NCBI GenBank assembly: GCA_001599755.1
Contig: BCHX01000004.1
Span: forward strand, 186,001-250,000
Reading direction: 5' to 3'
From: Gliomastix tumulicola
Lineage: Eukaryota > Ascomycota > Sordariomycetes > Hypocreales > Bionectriaceae
Length of the DNA stretch: 64,000 nt
Below, one piece after another: positions 1 through 10,541 of the stretch; position 1 is the first letter of the stretch, and each line of letters begins with the position of its first letter. Below the pieces are notes generated by a model, which was not told where the DNA came from, ran no database searches, and saw nothing but the letters and a program-made list of their open reading frames with translations. Position numbers and translations under genes: made by a program.

Positions 1-385
1 CTGATAGAGATATATTTGTGCCGGGTACTGATGGACCGGTGGCTGTAATTTTGTAGGAGTCGGAAACCTCGCTCTGAGGCGGTAGGGCGTGTGCGGACCA
101 TTTTACCGAGCCATCGGGCCAGTAAGCGAGTACCCAAGACTGAACGGAAGTGTCTTCGCTGCTTTCAGACGCAGCACTGAACTCAACTTCCTTTGCGTCG
201 AATATCCCTTTTGACCAAGGCACGCCAAAGGTCGTACCGGCATGGAAGGAAGGCGTCTCTCCGATCCAGCTGACAGCAACACTCTGGCTGTATGCGTCAC
301 TGCCTGCGTTGTTTCCGGGGGCCTTGGGGGCGGCGAGTGCTAGGCCAACCAGGAAAACCACTGCCTGGGCTGCGGCTAGACGCAT
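1..385 (-). CDS. PL26-type exo-rhamnogalacturonan lyase, N-terminal part (cut by window edge)
   Basis: The frame opens at an ATG at 385 and runs without a stop to the window edge, about 128 codons. It begins with a hydrophobic signal peptide (residues about 1-18, ending LALAAP). A segment then contains a GVPWSKG motif, and about 40 residues later SWVLAYWPDGSVKWSAHA. From family knowledge, this spacing matches the N-terminal RIFT-barrel domain of PcRGLX/YetA-like enzymes. These are exo-acting rhamnogalacturonan lyases of family PL26 that act on pectin side-region fragments outside the cell. Only the first part of a protein of roughly 900 residues is present, so the catalytic domains cannot be checked. 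A related bacterial-type YetA hydrolase-like protein is the main alternative. It fits with the pectate lyase at 38.5-39.9 kb. Confidence 0.68.
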   Translation of the reverse strand, partial: MRLAAAQAVVFLVGLALAAPKAPGNNAGSDAYSQSVAVSWIGETPSFHAGTTFGVPWSKGIFDAKEVEFSAASESSEDTSVQSWVLAYWPDGSVKWSAHALPPQSEVSDSYKITATGPSVPGTNISLS

Positions 386-1817
386 TATGTCCCGCACTCT
401 TGATACGCAGGCTAGATGGTGCTATTCGGGGCTAGTATAGGGGATGTTAAAGAACGTATCTCCTTTGACAGTCCAGTCCCTAGGGGAGAGTTAGAGTCCC
501 TTATCAACCAAGCCACCAGTCCTTTCATGACGTACACTGTCTGTCTCGGGTCTTCTACTGAGCTCCGGGCGCCATTCTCCGAGGCGCGCTATATACGCGT
601 ACATTACAACGATCAACGAGCTGCTCGTTGTGTAGATACCCCGGATGAGGACAAACTGGAGTTCAACTGTTATGTGGGGAGAGCCGAGACCACCACCCTG
701 GCCTGTCATGCCGCATAACCGACGGTCAGAGGTCGTCCGGATAGGAATATTCCCCCCGCAAGCTCGATTTCTACTTCTTGTGCATATCGAGCTCGGTAGT
801 AAATTAGCCTGCGATGCAACTTGATGGCGATGGATGCCTGTTACCGCGAACCCCGAGATCGATAGCCCGTAGTCCGGGCCCAGAGGAGTAGGGTATGATT
901 GGAGGGAAATGGACGGCATCCCTCTACAAAGGTCAAGCCTAGTATGGCTTTGTCAATGGCGAGTCTAATTAATTACCTGAGTATGTCGTAAGTTCTATTT
1001 TGTAACAGTGTAAACAGCCGTGAGAACTGATGCCATGAAACCGGCCGTCCGCACATGCTTGTTGTGATCGCCGAAGACTCGTACTTCCATGGTCTTCGTC
1101 TCGTTCAGCCACGGATGTGGGAAGTACTGGAGTCACCCATCAGTCTATCCCTCCTGACACTCCGTAAGGACGGCCACTGTTGTTAGTTCCAAGAACGTCG
1201 TGTTTGGAGACTTTTTTGTCAGCGCCGACCGGCCCATTCCAGACATCAGCTGAAGTAGCATTCTTTGCATATCTTAGTCTGATGTTGGACCCTACCTTCG
1301 TCACCACTCGGGACTCACCGTCTTCCCCGCATGGAATTTCGTGGGGTTGTCTGGTGTCATTTGCTGCCATGCATGGCTGTATTTCTCCGTGTCCCGCGCT
1401 CTTTACCCCGAGATTGTCCATCTACCCACCCACTGTAGATCGACCCATGTCACCTGGTCGGGCGAGGTAATATGCCTTCCGAGGTCTGCATCTGTGTAGA
1501 CAAGGTTGTGACTACTGTGAGCCGGAGGCTCGGTGAAAGACTGCTGCATGCGAGAACTCGGCCGAGGCAAAGAAGAGCTCCCGTGAATTGCACGTTGCTG
1601 ACCTCGTTCAAACTGTCCATGCGTTGAGGCTGATCGACTGATTCCCCTCGACTACCCCCATAATGCATATAGGTGCTAAAAGTGTTTGCACTCTGCTGCA
1701 TTCTGTGGGCTCTAATCAGAAGTGAAGAGGAAGGAAGAGTTATATCATTGATAATGAACGTGGTGTCTTGCTGTTTAGGTACGTTTGGGCAAGCCTTCCG
1801 ACGCCCTTGGTCATCTT
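386..1817. other. Intergenic, 1.4 kb, no supported gene
   Basis: Several short open frames occur on both strands (for example 416-718 plus and 1140-1421 minus), but none has a recognisable domain or convincing splice partners. The stretch includes the promoter of the minus-strand lyase at 385 and the 3' flank of the acetyltransferase. Confidence 0.6.
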
Positions 1818-2558
1818 TCATTGAACCCTCTTCTCCCATTCTATCTCCTCCTCGTTTTTCCAATAGTTGGTGCCGCTTCTCGTAAATCCCATCCTCTCCA
1901 GCACTCGGCCGCTTCTCGTATTTGCCTTCTCCGTCTCCGCGACGAATCTCCTCACGCCTTTTTCGTTGACTGCCCAGGTCATGACCGCTTCCATGCCTCC
2001 TCCAGCAATGCGCCTTCCCCAGTATTCGGGCGCCACGCCGTAGCGGACCTCGACCAGTTCTTCCATCGGCGGCAAAGGAGGATCGCTGGGTTCACGCTCT
2101 GGCATCGACCACGTAGCATGACGCACACCCGCATAGCCAACCCATTCAATGCCATCATAAGAGCCGACTCCGTCCCCGAAGACCTGTCGATATGCATCCC
2201 CATCGATGATTGTTGTCCCTTCGGCGAGCTGCCTTCCCGTCTCAGCTTGTAGTCGACTCGCTAGTTCCCCATGTCCCTCCTCTGGCCGCAGTCCAACTGC
2301 CAAGTCGCCCATGCCGGTAAGAGCCCAGCCACGGGCGATATCCCGGCGGCGTGTATATTCGCGACACTCATCCTGCGTCCAGATTACTGGCGGCCATCCA
2401 GGCCCAAATCCCATCGAGCAGAACGCCGCGTTTGCGTGCATTGCACGGAAGACATCGACGTAGTCAAGAATGTCCACGGCCAAAGGGGTCGGAACGATGA
2501 TGAGGCGGTCGGTTAGTAGGACGAAGGGAAGTCCTAGGATATCGTTTGACGAGCTCAT
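1818..2558 (-). CDS. GNAT-family N-acetyltransferase
   Basis: A single-exon gene of 246 codons. It belongs to the GNAT fold, Acetyltransf_3/RimJ-RimL-like group, which transfers acetyl from acetyl-CoA to an amine. The start resembles this group: a region reading LLTDRLIIVPT (residues about 14-24), which is the usual first strand. An acetyl-CoA loop of the (Q/R)-x-x-G-x-G/A kind is visible as WGRRIAGGGMEAV near residue 185. The C-terminal NTRSGRVLERMGFTR is the typical last helix and strand of the fold. The substrate cannot be told from sequence. No signal peptide is seen, so it is probably cytosolic. The next gene upstream is the DUF1223 protein on the same strand, 427 nt away. Confidence 0.85.
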   Translation of the reverse strand: MSSSNDILGLPFVLLTDRLIIVPTPLAVDILDYVDVFRAMHANAAFCSMGFGPGWPPVIWTQDECREYTRRRDIARGWALTGMGDLAVGLRPEEGHGELASRLQAETGRQLAEGTTIIDGDAYRQVFGDGVGSYDGIEWVGYAGVRHATWSMPEREPSDPPLPPMEELVEVRYGVAPEYWGRRIAGGGMEAVMTWAVNEKGVRRFVAETEKANTRSGRVLERMGFTRSGTNYWKNEEEIEWEKRVQ

Positions 2559-2985
2559 TTTCAGGCAATTTGGCAGCCGTGCCTCGGCAGGAGTATGCTC
2601 GTTCGTGCGTATATGAGGCTAGAAGTAAAGTGGCTCAATGCCAATGATTGAAGATGAGGGTGAAGAACGAGTATCAATGGCGAACATTTTCTTCACAATC
2701 TCCACACAGTCTTTCGGCGAGACAAATCAGGAAAGGTTGATCAGCATCACCACATTAATGACATCTGCTTCACTTGCTCCCGTCATTGCCGGGTCTAGTC
2801 ACCTCCATCCGTCCTTACAAAGTCAATTCAGTTCATAGACTTATCACTTGAGTATGCCCAGCCGGATCTCAACATTTTATAGTAGCATTCATCTATCTAA
2901 TTCTCCCCCTTCACCTGGACACTCTACCCACCCGACTAAACAAGATATTCCACAGACCACTAACTACTCCCGCCCAATCGATGCT
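2559..2985. other. Intergenic, 0.43 kb
   Basis: Promoter side of the acetyltransferase and 3' flank of the DUF1223 gene. No gene or clear element was seen. Confidence 0.6.
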
Positions 2986-3786
2986 TCAAATCTTCGTCGC
3001 CTGGATGATGGCCCCTCCAAGACCGGGCTGCTGCAGAACAACAACACCGCTGACGCCAGAAGGCAGAGCAGAAGTCGGCGTGGGCAGCTGAATCTCCGCG
3101 TTCCCGCCCGCCCACTCCCCGATCTTGACAATGTTCTGCACCAGGTTGCGGTGCGCAAGCTTCTTGCCCTTGTTGGGCCCGCCAGTCACCTTGACCGTCT
3201 GGTCGCCGGGCTTGTAGGTCAGGAGGACGACGTCGAAGACCTGGCCAGCGTCCTGCTTGTCCGTGTCGATGCGGATGTGGGTGTCGCTGGCGTCCATGTA
3301 GATGTTCCATCCCTCGGTGTACCGCTTCGCCTCCTCCCGGCCGCGAGCAAGGATGTCCTCGATCTGGTCCTTGCCCTCGGCGCCCGAGCCGTCGGCGACG
3401 CCGTTGATGACCATGTGCGGCGTGAAAATGCTGTTGCGCTGCCACTTGCGGACGTATCCGCGCTGGCGGCCATCCCAGCTGGAACTCGCAAGCGTGTCCT
3501 TCCAGCCGAGATGGTCGAAGAGCGTGACCGGCATCGTGAGCAGGACCATGTTGGGCAGGTTCGTGGTGGCCGAGTGGATGCCGGGCAGCGCCTGGGGGCA
3601 GGACGTGCAGCCCTGGGACTGGAAGAGCTCGGCCACGGCGAGGGGCTCGAAGGAGAGGAAGCAGGCCGCCGTGTGCTGGTGGTTGGGGTCCTCGCCGACG
3701 ATGTTGCCGTTGTCGTCGAGGGCGACGGCGCAGACGAGGGGCGCCTTCTTCTTGCGCGGGAAGATCTTGCGGAAGAGAGAAGCCAT
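2986..3786 (-). CDS. DUF1223 family protein (thioredoxin-like)
   Basis: A single-exon gene of 266 codons. The hallmark of DUF1223 is a thioredoxin-like strand followed by a C-x-S-C site; here AELFQSQGCTSCP places the two cysteines at residues 60 and 63. A lysine/arginine-rich start (residues 6-14) is not a signal peptide, so the protein is probably intracellular. Further family features are a PVTLFDHLGWKDTLASSSW segment and a TPHMVINGV strand. DUF1223 proteins are found in bacteria and fungi and are thought to be redox-related, but no reaction is established. The neighbours are unrelated. The coding sequence is GC-rich and intact. Confidence 0.85.
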   Translation of the reverse strand: MASLFRKIFPRKKKAPLVCAVALDDNGNIVGEDPNHQHTAACFLSFEPLAVAELFQSQGCTSCPQALPGIHSATTNLPNMVLLTMPVTLFDHLGWKDTLASSSWDGRQRGYVRKWQRNSIFTPHMVINGVADGSGAEGKDQIEDILARGREEAKRYTEGWNIYMDASDTHIRIDTDKQDAGQVFDVVLLTYKPGDQTVKVTGGPNKGKKLAHRNLVQNIVKIGEWAGGNAEIQLPTPTSALPSGVSGVVVLQQPGLGGAIIQATKI

Positions 3787-4619
3787 AGTTGTTGATGGAG
3801 TTGGGGTTCTTGCTGATTGAAAATGGGAAAGGAGATCGGGTGTTGTATTGGAGACGGGATAGTCGATGCTTCAGTGAGGTGCAGATTGCTGGTGAAATAA
3901 CTCAGTCACTCGAGGGAGCTGTTCTGGCTTATATACAACAATCGCGACACATGGCCATGGTCAGCTCTCGCGTCTTGAAATGAGAGACCTTGGAATCTTG
4001 ATGGAATCAAGCAGTGCTATCAGAGTGTCGATAAGTTTGGGCCCCCAAGTCAGGGATTGTGACCCTGAACACACCGTCATCACGGTCAAGGGTCAATCAT
4101 CATTTGCATCGAATCAAACGTGTCGTGCCAGACTTTTGGGATGCGTGGGCCACCTCCCGATATGGAATCTCGGACAGCTGAAGAGGCGCATTCTGTGTGA
4201 TTCCTCATCAAAGACAGGGGTATCATTGGCGCTATGGCACCGACCCTGGCAGAACTGGCCACTGAAAGAACCCACTGTCAGCAGCCGCCACAGGCTCCAT
4301 GTCAGCCTTACAAGGCGCTCCGCTGCTCTCCTCCTCTGGTGAAGATCATCTGATTCCATATGTCATTCTCCAAAGTTGGGGGCCGATTCCATGGGGCAGG
4401 CAAGATGTCTTCCTCATTGGTCGACTGTGACTTCAGCCCAACAGACTTACAGCACTGCACTGATTGGGCGTCGAAGAGTGAAAGCTCTCGAGATCGTGCG
4501 AGAACGGAGTGAAAGCATACGATCAAAAAAAAAAAAAAAAGCAAGCTGTCTATCGAGTCTAATAAGTGATTCTAAGCATGAACATCATTCATAGAAACCC
4601 CTTCTCCGTCCTTTCCCCC
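3787..4619. other. Intergenic, 0.83 kb
   Basis: Promoter of the DUF1223 gene (TATA-like site near 3930) and 3' flank of the GH47 gene. A 17-base A run lies near 4526-4542. No gene was seen. Confidence 0.6.
3927..3939 (-). promoter_or_regulatory. TATA-like box upstream of the DUF1223 gene
   Basis: The minus strand reads TTGTATATAAGC about 145 nt upstream of the ATG at 3786, a normal distance for a fungal TATA element given a short leader. Confidence 0.4.
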
Positions 4620-6443
4620 TCATGACTTCACCCTCCGCAACGGGTGAGCCTCCGTATTGAAAACATAATCATCCAGGCTGACCAGATTCGGATCGCTAAA
4701 CGTCAGGTAGAAATACTTCAGCGTGCCGCCCATCCAGAACGACTCCATCGAGTTCCCAAAGACCGGCTTCACCCCCGGCACCGTGACGTCCCAGACCGCC
4801 GAGTTGGCCAGCTCCGTCCTCGTCACCTTGTCGATGGCCTCAAACATGGTCCACGCCGCGTCGGCGTACTTGGCGTCTGCCGTGGTGCGATGCATGACGA
4901 AGACGCTCTCGGCGGCCTCCGGACGGAGCACATACCGTCTGTCCGGGATCTGCGTGAAGCCCTTGGGCAGATGCTCGTTCTCGATGACGGTGTCGGCGGC
5001 CACGACCTCCTCGTTCCGCTCGTCCACCTTCTTGATGACCTCTTCCTTCCACTTGCCCTCGTCCCAGCCGCAGTTCTCCCTGGATTCGCAGGGGAGCATC
5101 CAGAACGTCTCGGGCATGATGCCGTGGGGGAAGGCCTGGTACACATAGACGCAGCCGTCGGTGAGCTTGGCGGCCGCAGCGAGATCCTGGTCGCGTTCGA
5201 AGAGCCGTCCGCCGAGAGCCATGGTGCCGCCGAGGAAGCACGCGAGGTGCTGGCTCTGGGCCTCGAGCTCGTAGTACCGCCGGCCGCCGTCCTCGCGGGA
5301 CTTGACCACGCCGGCGACCAGGATATCCGCACGTTCGGGGGTCATCGGCCGGAACAAGTTGTACTTGAGGGCGGCGTCCATGGCCTTGGCGTACATGGTC
5401 TGATAGGCAGGCAGCCGGCCGCCGAGCAACGCGGCCATCTTGGGCAGAACCTCGTACACCGAGTCCGCCATGGGCCCGAAGGAGAACTCCCCGGCGGCGT
5501 TGAACAGCATCTTCTCGGTGTCGACGGCCAGAGGCCACTGTCCGGGCAGCAGCGTCGAGTCCTGCTGGTCGGCGAGCGCGTCCATGACGCGCTGCGAGGC
5601 GTCGAACCACCTCGGATCCCCAGTGATCTGGGACAGCCGCGTCAGCTCCAAGCAGAGGCTGCCGACCTCAGCCAATGTCGCACTCGACCCGGCCACCTGC
5701 TGCTCCCCTGCGGCAGCCGCCTTCAGCTTCCAGTGCGCGATGGGCATGTTGTTCGGGGTGTCGAAGGCCTTGAGGATCATCTCGCCCACCTCGGCGGCCT
5801 TGCGCAGCAGTCTCGGGTCGCCGCTGAGGTCGAACGCGGCGAGAAAGCCGCCCAGGAAGCGTGTCGTGGCGGTGAAGATGTTGACCTCGTCCAGCATCGT
5901 CTTGGTGAAGTCGATCATGTTGGCGGCAGCGACCGCCTCAGCGAACTCGGCCTCCAGTCCCATGATCCAGAGCGTGTCGAGGGCATCCACCAGAGTCATT
6001 GCCCATCCGCCAAACACATTCTTCGCGTCGCCGGACACAGGCTGCAGCTCGTCGGCCATCCAAGCCTTCGACCTATACGCGGTCCAGCTCCGTTGGAAGG
6101 CCGTCTTGACCGCATTCTGTCGCTCCCTGCTCTGCGCGAGCGCCTCCTTCGACGGCGTCTCAAACGTAGCCTGCACTCTCGGGAACGCAGTCGGCGCTGC
6201 CGCCGGGAGCTGAGCAGTCGTCGCCACGGGATGATGCCTCGTAACCGTCCGCCACAGATAGTCCTCGTCGCCCTTCTTCTGCCACGCGGACGCCGCGATC
6301 GGCTCGACCAGCTGGTGCCCTGATAAGCGGAGGCTGAGACCCGGGAACGAGCCGCCGTGGCGACGCTGCGCCGCCCAGACGAGGATCAGCGTCACCGTCA
6401 CCAGAACACCGACGAGCCCGACGCCCCGGCTGCGAAGCAACAT
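4620..6443 (-). CDS. Glycoside hydrolase family 47, class I alpha-1,2-mannosidase-like
   Basis: A single-exon gene of 607 codons. A hydrophobic segment at residues about 8-24 suggests a type II membrane anchor, placing the enzyme in the ER or Golgi lumen. The rest is a GH47 (alpha/alpha)7 barrel. Family motifs are visible: FGGWAMTLVDALDTLWIMGL, the RPEAAESVF block, MESFWMGGTLKYFYLTF, and the C-terminal FNTEAHPL that carries the threonine ligating calcium. GH47 enzymes trim alpha-1,2-linked mannose from N-glycans during maturation or ER-associated degradation. The length is close to the usual 500-650. Subclass (trimming mannosidase versus the Htm1/EDEM-like type) cannot be fixed by eye; the compact size without a C-terminal extension favours the trimming type. 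Confidence 0.93.
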   Translation of the reverse strand: MLLRSRGVGLVGVLVTVTLILVWAAQRRHGGSFPGLSLRLSGHQLVEPIAASAWQKKGDEDYLWRTVTRHHPVATTAQLPAAAPTAFPRVQATFETPSKEALAQSRERQNAVKTAFQRSWTAYRSKAWMADELQPVSGDAKNVFGGWAMTLVDALDTLWIMGLEAEFAEAVAAANMIDFTKTMLDEVNIFTATTRFLGGFLAAFDLSGDPRLLRKAAEVGEMILKAFDTPNNMPIAHWKLKAAAAGEQQVAGSSATLAEVGSLCLELTRLSQITGDPRWFDASQRVMDALADQQDSTLLPGQWPLAVDTEKMLFNAAGEFSFGPMADSVYEVLPKMAALLGGRLPAYQTMYAKAMDAALKYNLFRPMTPERADILVAGVVKSREDGGRRYYELEAQSQHLACFLGGTMALGGRLFERDQDLAAAAKLTDGCVYVYQAFPHGIMPETFWMLPCESRENCGWDEGKWKEEVIKKVDERNEEVVAADTVIENEHLPKGFTQIPDRRYVLRPEAAESVFVMHRTTADAKYADAAWTMFEAIDKVTRTELANSAVWDVTVPGVKPVFGNSMESFWMGGTLKYFYLTFSDPNLVSLDDYVFNTEAHPLRRVKS

Positions 6444-6931
6444 AATTGTTGTATTAACAAGCGGTTTTATTCATCAGTTGGGATGCCATGGAGGCGGGAA
6501 GGAATGTGCAGGAATGCACGGATAAAGATTTGCTGTCGAATTTCTTTCACCCCTGACGGGACCCTTTTTGCTGACACCAGCCGCTATCTATTATCTGTGC
6601 TCATCTCCGAGAGTCCGGACGGACCCGGTTGATCCCTGAGGTGATCATAATACGGTGAGTTGGTGGGCAGAATTGGCACTGTGCTAGACTCAATGAAATG
6701 GCAGCACAGCACAGTGTGTGAATCCTCTTGTCGACGCAAACCTCGTATTCTTCACCGCGCTAAACCACCTTATCGAACACGAGGTAGAATATGATGCAAT
6801 AGGACATGGCGCTGTTGAAAGCGTGCAGATAGCAATCCACCCATCCCGTATCCAATCTCCTCCATCCCACACAAAGTCCAACAGATTCAATCCTCTCCCC
6901 CCCCCCCTTTTTCCCCCCGTCCATCGCCTTC
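6444..6931. other. Intergenic, 0.49 kb
   Basis: Promoter of the GH47 gene and 3' flank of the small secreted protein. A pyrimidine tract with a run of nine or more C lies around 6896-6918. No gene was seen. Confidence 0.6.
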
Positions 6932-7525
6932 TTAATCACCGAGGGGACCCAAGTTACCGCCCACGAGAGGGTTGTTTACGGTGCCGCAGCTGCAGCCGCA
7001 GGACCTGCAGGTGCCAGCACCGCCAACACCGCAAGACTGCGCCGTGTTGCACTGCGCCGCGGAGGTGCACTTGATCCAGGGGCCGAAGCCAGCAAGCTCG
7101 GCCGTCCAGCACCACTCGCCCACGCCCAGCAGACCGCACTGCTTCCAGCAGTAGCCGCCGCTGCAGCCGGAGGGCTTGGCCGTGTAGCAGGCGCGGGGCC
7201 TGAGGCTGACAAGGTCGTTCCCCTCTTCTCCGTTCTCCTCCTCCGCCTCCTCAGCGCGTCGGGCGAAGACGTCATGGCCGGCGGCGGCGTCGCTCATGTC
7301 CTCGGGCGCGAGGTCCGGGTAGCGGCCGAGCGGGTGCTCGGCGCAGCGACGGATGCCGGAAGGGTCGATGCCCTCAGGCACCTCGGACACGTCGTACTTC
7401 ATGACGCCGAGAGAGCCGCACTCGGCGGCGAGGGCGGCTTCGGCAGCGGCCTCGACGGGAGCGGGCGAGGCGAGGACGCCGGTGGCGAGGAGGCCGATGA
7501 AGCTGAGGAACGTCGCGACCTTCAT
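6932..7525 (-). CDS. Secreted cysteine-rich protein, IDI-2-like
   Basis: The chosen start at 7525 gives 197 codons with a clear signal peptide (residues about 1-19, MKVATFLSFIGLLATGVLA). An in-frame ATG 34 codons upstream would bury this signal, so it was not used. An acidic spacer rich in Glu (about residues 85-105) precedes a compact cysteine-rich domain starting at ACYTAKPSGCSGGYCWKQCG. That domain continues with EWCWTAEL, GPWIKCTS and a CRSCGCSC tail. The C-x-W-x-x-C-G ... WCWT ... GPW-x-x-C pattern resembles IDI-2-type proteins, first described as incompatibility-induced in Podospora and often annotated as effector candidates (family knowledge; assignment by eye). A related protein lies at 23930-24175. 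Function is unknown; an extracellular role is inferred. Confidence 0.8.
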   Translation of the reverse strand: MKVATFLSFIGLLATGVLASPAPVEAAAEAALAAECGSLGVMKYDVSEVPEGIDPSGIRRCAEHPLGRYPDLAPEDMSDAAAGHDVFARRAEEAEEENGEEGNDLVSLRPRACYTAKPSGCSGGYCWKQCGLLGVGEWCWTAELAGFGPWIKCTSAAQCNTAQSCGVGGAGTCRSCGCSCGTVNNPLVGGNLGPLGD

Positions 7526-8374
7526 GGTGAATGCTCTCGTAAGCTGACAGATGGCTGTAGATGGTGAAGGCGTGAAGACTGCTGAGAGTAGTCCGATGAG
7601 GAGTGAGGAGGAGGCAAGAAAGATCATGCTGAAGAGCCTCCCAACGTCTGCTTCTTATACCTGGCATCCTGTCCGAACTGTTGGTTCGTTCGACTGCCGT
7701 CCACCCATTCCTCAGCCACATTGTCCCAGCAGCTCCCTCGCCCATCCCTGTCATGTTTCGGGACCCTGATTCCGTGTCTTGGCCCTCAGCGAGGGCTTGC
7801 CAAGCGGCCGAACAGACAGCCATGATTTTTAGCCGTGTGGGTTGTCACAGATCATTCTCTCGCTTCCAGACTCCTGGTCCTAGATCAAGATCAATTCCTC
7901 ACTGAGCCGCGTTGGTTGGAGAGATGTGGCGCACTTGGCATACCAGACGTAGATTCCAGAGACAGATCACCACCCCCTATTTCCTCGGGCCGCGAACCGG
8001 GCTTTAACGAGTTGAATTTGTCCGACATGCGGGTGTGCTAGATCCCGCCCTTCTCCCCCTTTCTCGTTTTTTTTCTTGGTATGGAGTCATGTTATCGCCG
8101 ACGTCGCTGCGGACTAGGCAGGACCAACAGTGAGATAGATGCCCAAAATGTGTGTCTCGCCACGACGATGTGCGGCTGAATTCCAATACCTCCACACATC
8201 TCATTCCTCGACGCAGTCTGCTGGTCTGTAGGTGTAGGATCATCTGATCAATCTGAGACTTGTTCAGCAGGGACTTATGATTCGACATTCTGAGGGTGCG
8301 ATACTCCCGCACGGGATATTCGAATATTCGTGGCGCAGTGCATGCGAGGGTGAAATCTCGACATCTCAACGATG
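7526..8374. other. Intergenic, 0.85 kb
   Basis: Promoter of the IDI-2-like gene (a TATAAG-like site on the minus strand near 7655) and 3' flank of the F-box gene. No gene was seen. Confidence 0.55.
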
Positions 8375-10541
8375 CTACAGGGTTTTGTCGATCTTCTCGG
8401 CCCAAGGGGAGTACACCCGTTGCTCGGCCCTTCGCGCGAGACGCATCACCCTCGAGACATCCCGATATCGCACTTGACGCTCGCTGCTGCCCTTCTTGCT
8501 CGTCACCACCTTCTCTTCCGTCTCCATTCCTCTCCCCTGACCATCAAATTTCGAAGCAACCTCCCATGTCTGAAACTCGACGGCCAGGTGCCTGAGTTTG
8601 TAATGCTCCTCCCAGACAAATGCCGCGCTGTCTCTGTCTCGATCGCTGCTGTGGCCACGGGCCAGAAAGCTGCCGAGGAGAGACTTGACCGCGGAGATGG
8701 AGTCCACTCCTTCGTTTCGGTCCCTCTCGAACGAGTAGCAGAGGTGGACTTTGATGCATTCGAGGTTCGCTCCACGCGCGAGCGCGCGTCCGACGGCTTC
8801 CTGTGAGCAACGCGTTAGTATGCAACGCTCGCTCGCTCGCTCGCTCTCGCCACGTAAGAGACAGCTACACTTACAATGTCTCGGCTCAGTGCAAACTCGA
8901 AGTTGCGCAGGTGTGGCAGTGCGTCGATGATCGCCGTCATTGTCGAGACCGACATGGTCGGGACGACGGTGTCTGTGCCGTACCCGCGGTACGACAGGTT
9001 CAGGTTGACAAGGTCCTTGTGGGCAAGGAAGCCTTGCAGCAGTTCCTCAGGGAGATCCAGGTTCGCGTCCGCAGCGACTTCCTGCTTCGAGTACGTAAAG
9101 TCCTTGATCTCCAGACTCGTCAACGTGTCGAACGTGGCCAGGAATCGGCACTGCAAGCCAAACCATCGCTGGACATCGGCGACGGACCTGTCCCAGCCGA
9201 GGCTCGGAACCTCGATGCGCAGCGTCTTGAGGTGGATGGGCTCACCAGCACGCTTCGCTGAGGAGAAGCGCTCGATGAGATGCTCCCAGAGCAGATCCTG
9301 ACGTCTGGACAGAATGTCAAGGTGCAGCTCCCGCAGCTGCGTAAAGTCAATGGCGATGCCGATCGACCTGATGAATCTCTCGTCGAACGCGATCGAGGCC
9401 AGGTGAAGCGACTTCAGGGCCACCAGGCTATGCTTGCGATCCGCGATCTCCAGGCGATCACGGATGAGATCTTCCCAGTCCTCCAGAAAATTGTAGCGGA
9501 ATGGGTCGGCCCTCACTTGGAGGCTCTGGAGCGTCGACGTCGAGTTGAGGAGGACGGACCGAGTGAGGAGTCGCGCCGCCGCCACAGGGTTGCCCATCAC
9601 ACACAGGTGCCTCAAGTTCTTGACCTTCATCAGAGGCTCGGCAGACACGGGCCAGAGCTCGGCAGCGTCCAGTCGAAGTGCCTTCAGGCTCTCCATGGAG
9701 GCGATGCTTTCGGCCATCGACCTAGATGCAGCGTCAGCAGGGCGAAAGAAGGGAAACGTGGCGGTCAAGAGACCAACGTACTCCGTGAGGACGCGGGTAT
9801 CGACCAACTCGAGGTTTTTGATGTTCTTCAGCATCTCCTCGATGTACCGCAAGCAGATATACTTGTGTTTGTTCCCCGGGACGATGGCACCGATGAGCAG
9901 CTGGCGCACGTACTGCCCACACACTGGAACAGCGTCCGGATCGAGTCGGCTTGAGAATCTGTCCTGCTGGCCTTTGTACTTGCCCTCGCGCTTCAGCTGC
10001 TTCCTCTGCGTGATTCTGAGGTACGGATCCAGCGTTCGGATGAGATACGGGATGTGTGCGTGATAGCCCACGCCGAGGGTGATGCGCTTGTGCATGCGAG
10101 GGCCGAGGAGTCGTTGGAACCTCTTGGAGGTCCGAGCCAGTCTGGACATTGCGGCCGCTCCCTTCTCCTAGAGCGGGTTTTCGTCAGCTTTTAGTCCTGA
10201 TACGAAGATGACGTGGGAGATTATCGCTCGCCCCTGTGCCAACTAACATCGTCTTGAATGGCATCCAGGATCAACTCGAAGATTTCAGGCGGCAGCGAAG
10301 ACAGGGCATCGTCCAGAGTATCAGAGAAGGGATCATCGGCAGACGACGGCGATGCCTCAGGCGACTCCTTGGCTGCTTTAGATCGGCTCTGGATAGGAAC
10401 GCTGGCTCCAGACGCCCGTGTTTTACGCTTCTTGCTCTGTGTTTGGGCGGCCTGAGCGGGTGCTCGTGGTGGGATAGTAGGAGCAGCGGTGGCCTGCCGC
10501 TGAAGCCGAAGCCGGGCGCTTCTCCTCGTGGCCATGGACAC
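8375..10541 (-). CDS. F-box protein, three exons (670 residues)
   Basis: The model is join of 10541-10248, 10167-8875 and 8800-8375 on the minus strand; all phases are zero and the product is 670 residues. Intron 1 (80 nt, donor GTTAGT, branch GCTGAC, acceptor CTAG) and intron 2 (74 nt, donor GTAAGT, textbook TACTAAC branch, acceptor CACAG) are both visible. Exon 1 is basic and Ala/Pro-rich and ends in the F-box start SSLPPEIFELILDAIQDD. Exon 2 continues with MSRLARTSKRFQRLLGPRMHKRITL, the second half of the box. Downstream is a long leucine-rich region with LKSLHLA, LRELHLDIL and LKTLRIEV units, as in fungal F-box/LRR-like proteins. It probably serves as a substrate adaptor of an SCF ubiquitin ligase; the substrate is unknown. 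Intron 2 contains a short GCTC tandem repeat (about 8828-8848). Confidence 0.85.

Noticed and set aside
416..718. 100-codon plus frame
   Set aside because: No domain, no promoter features, and it starts within 31 nt of the divergent lyase start.
1140..1421. 93-codon minus frame with HGEIQPC and IPCGEDGE segments
   Set aside because: It faintly recalls secreted copper-enzyme fragments, but there is no signal peptide, no splice partners and no clear motif.
4644..6323. 559-codon plus-strand open frame
   Set aside because: Antisense shadow of the GH47 gene, rich in Arg, Leu and His, with no domain.
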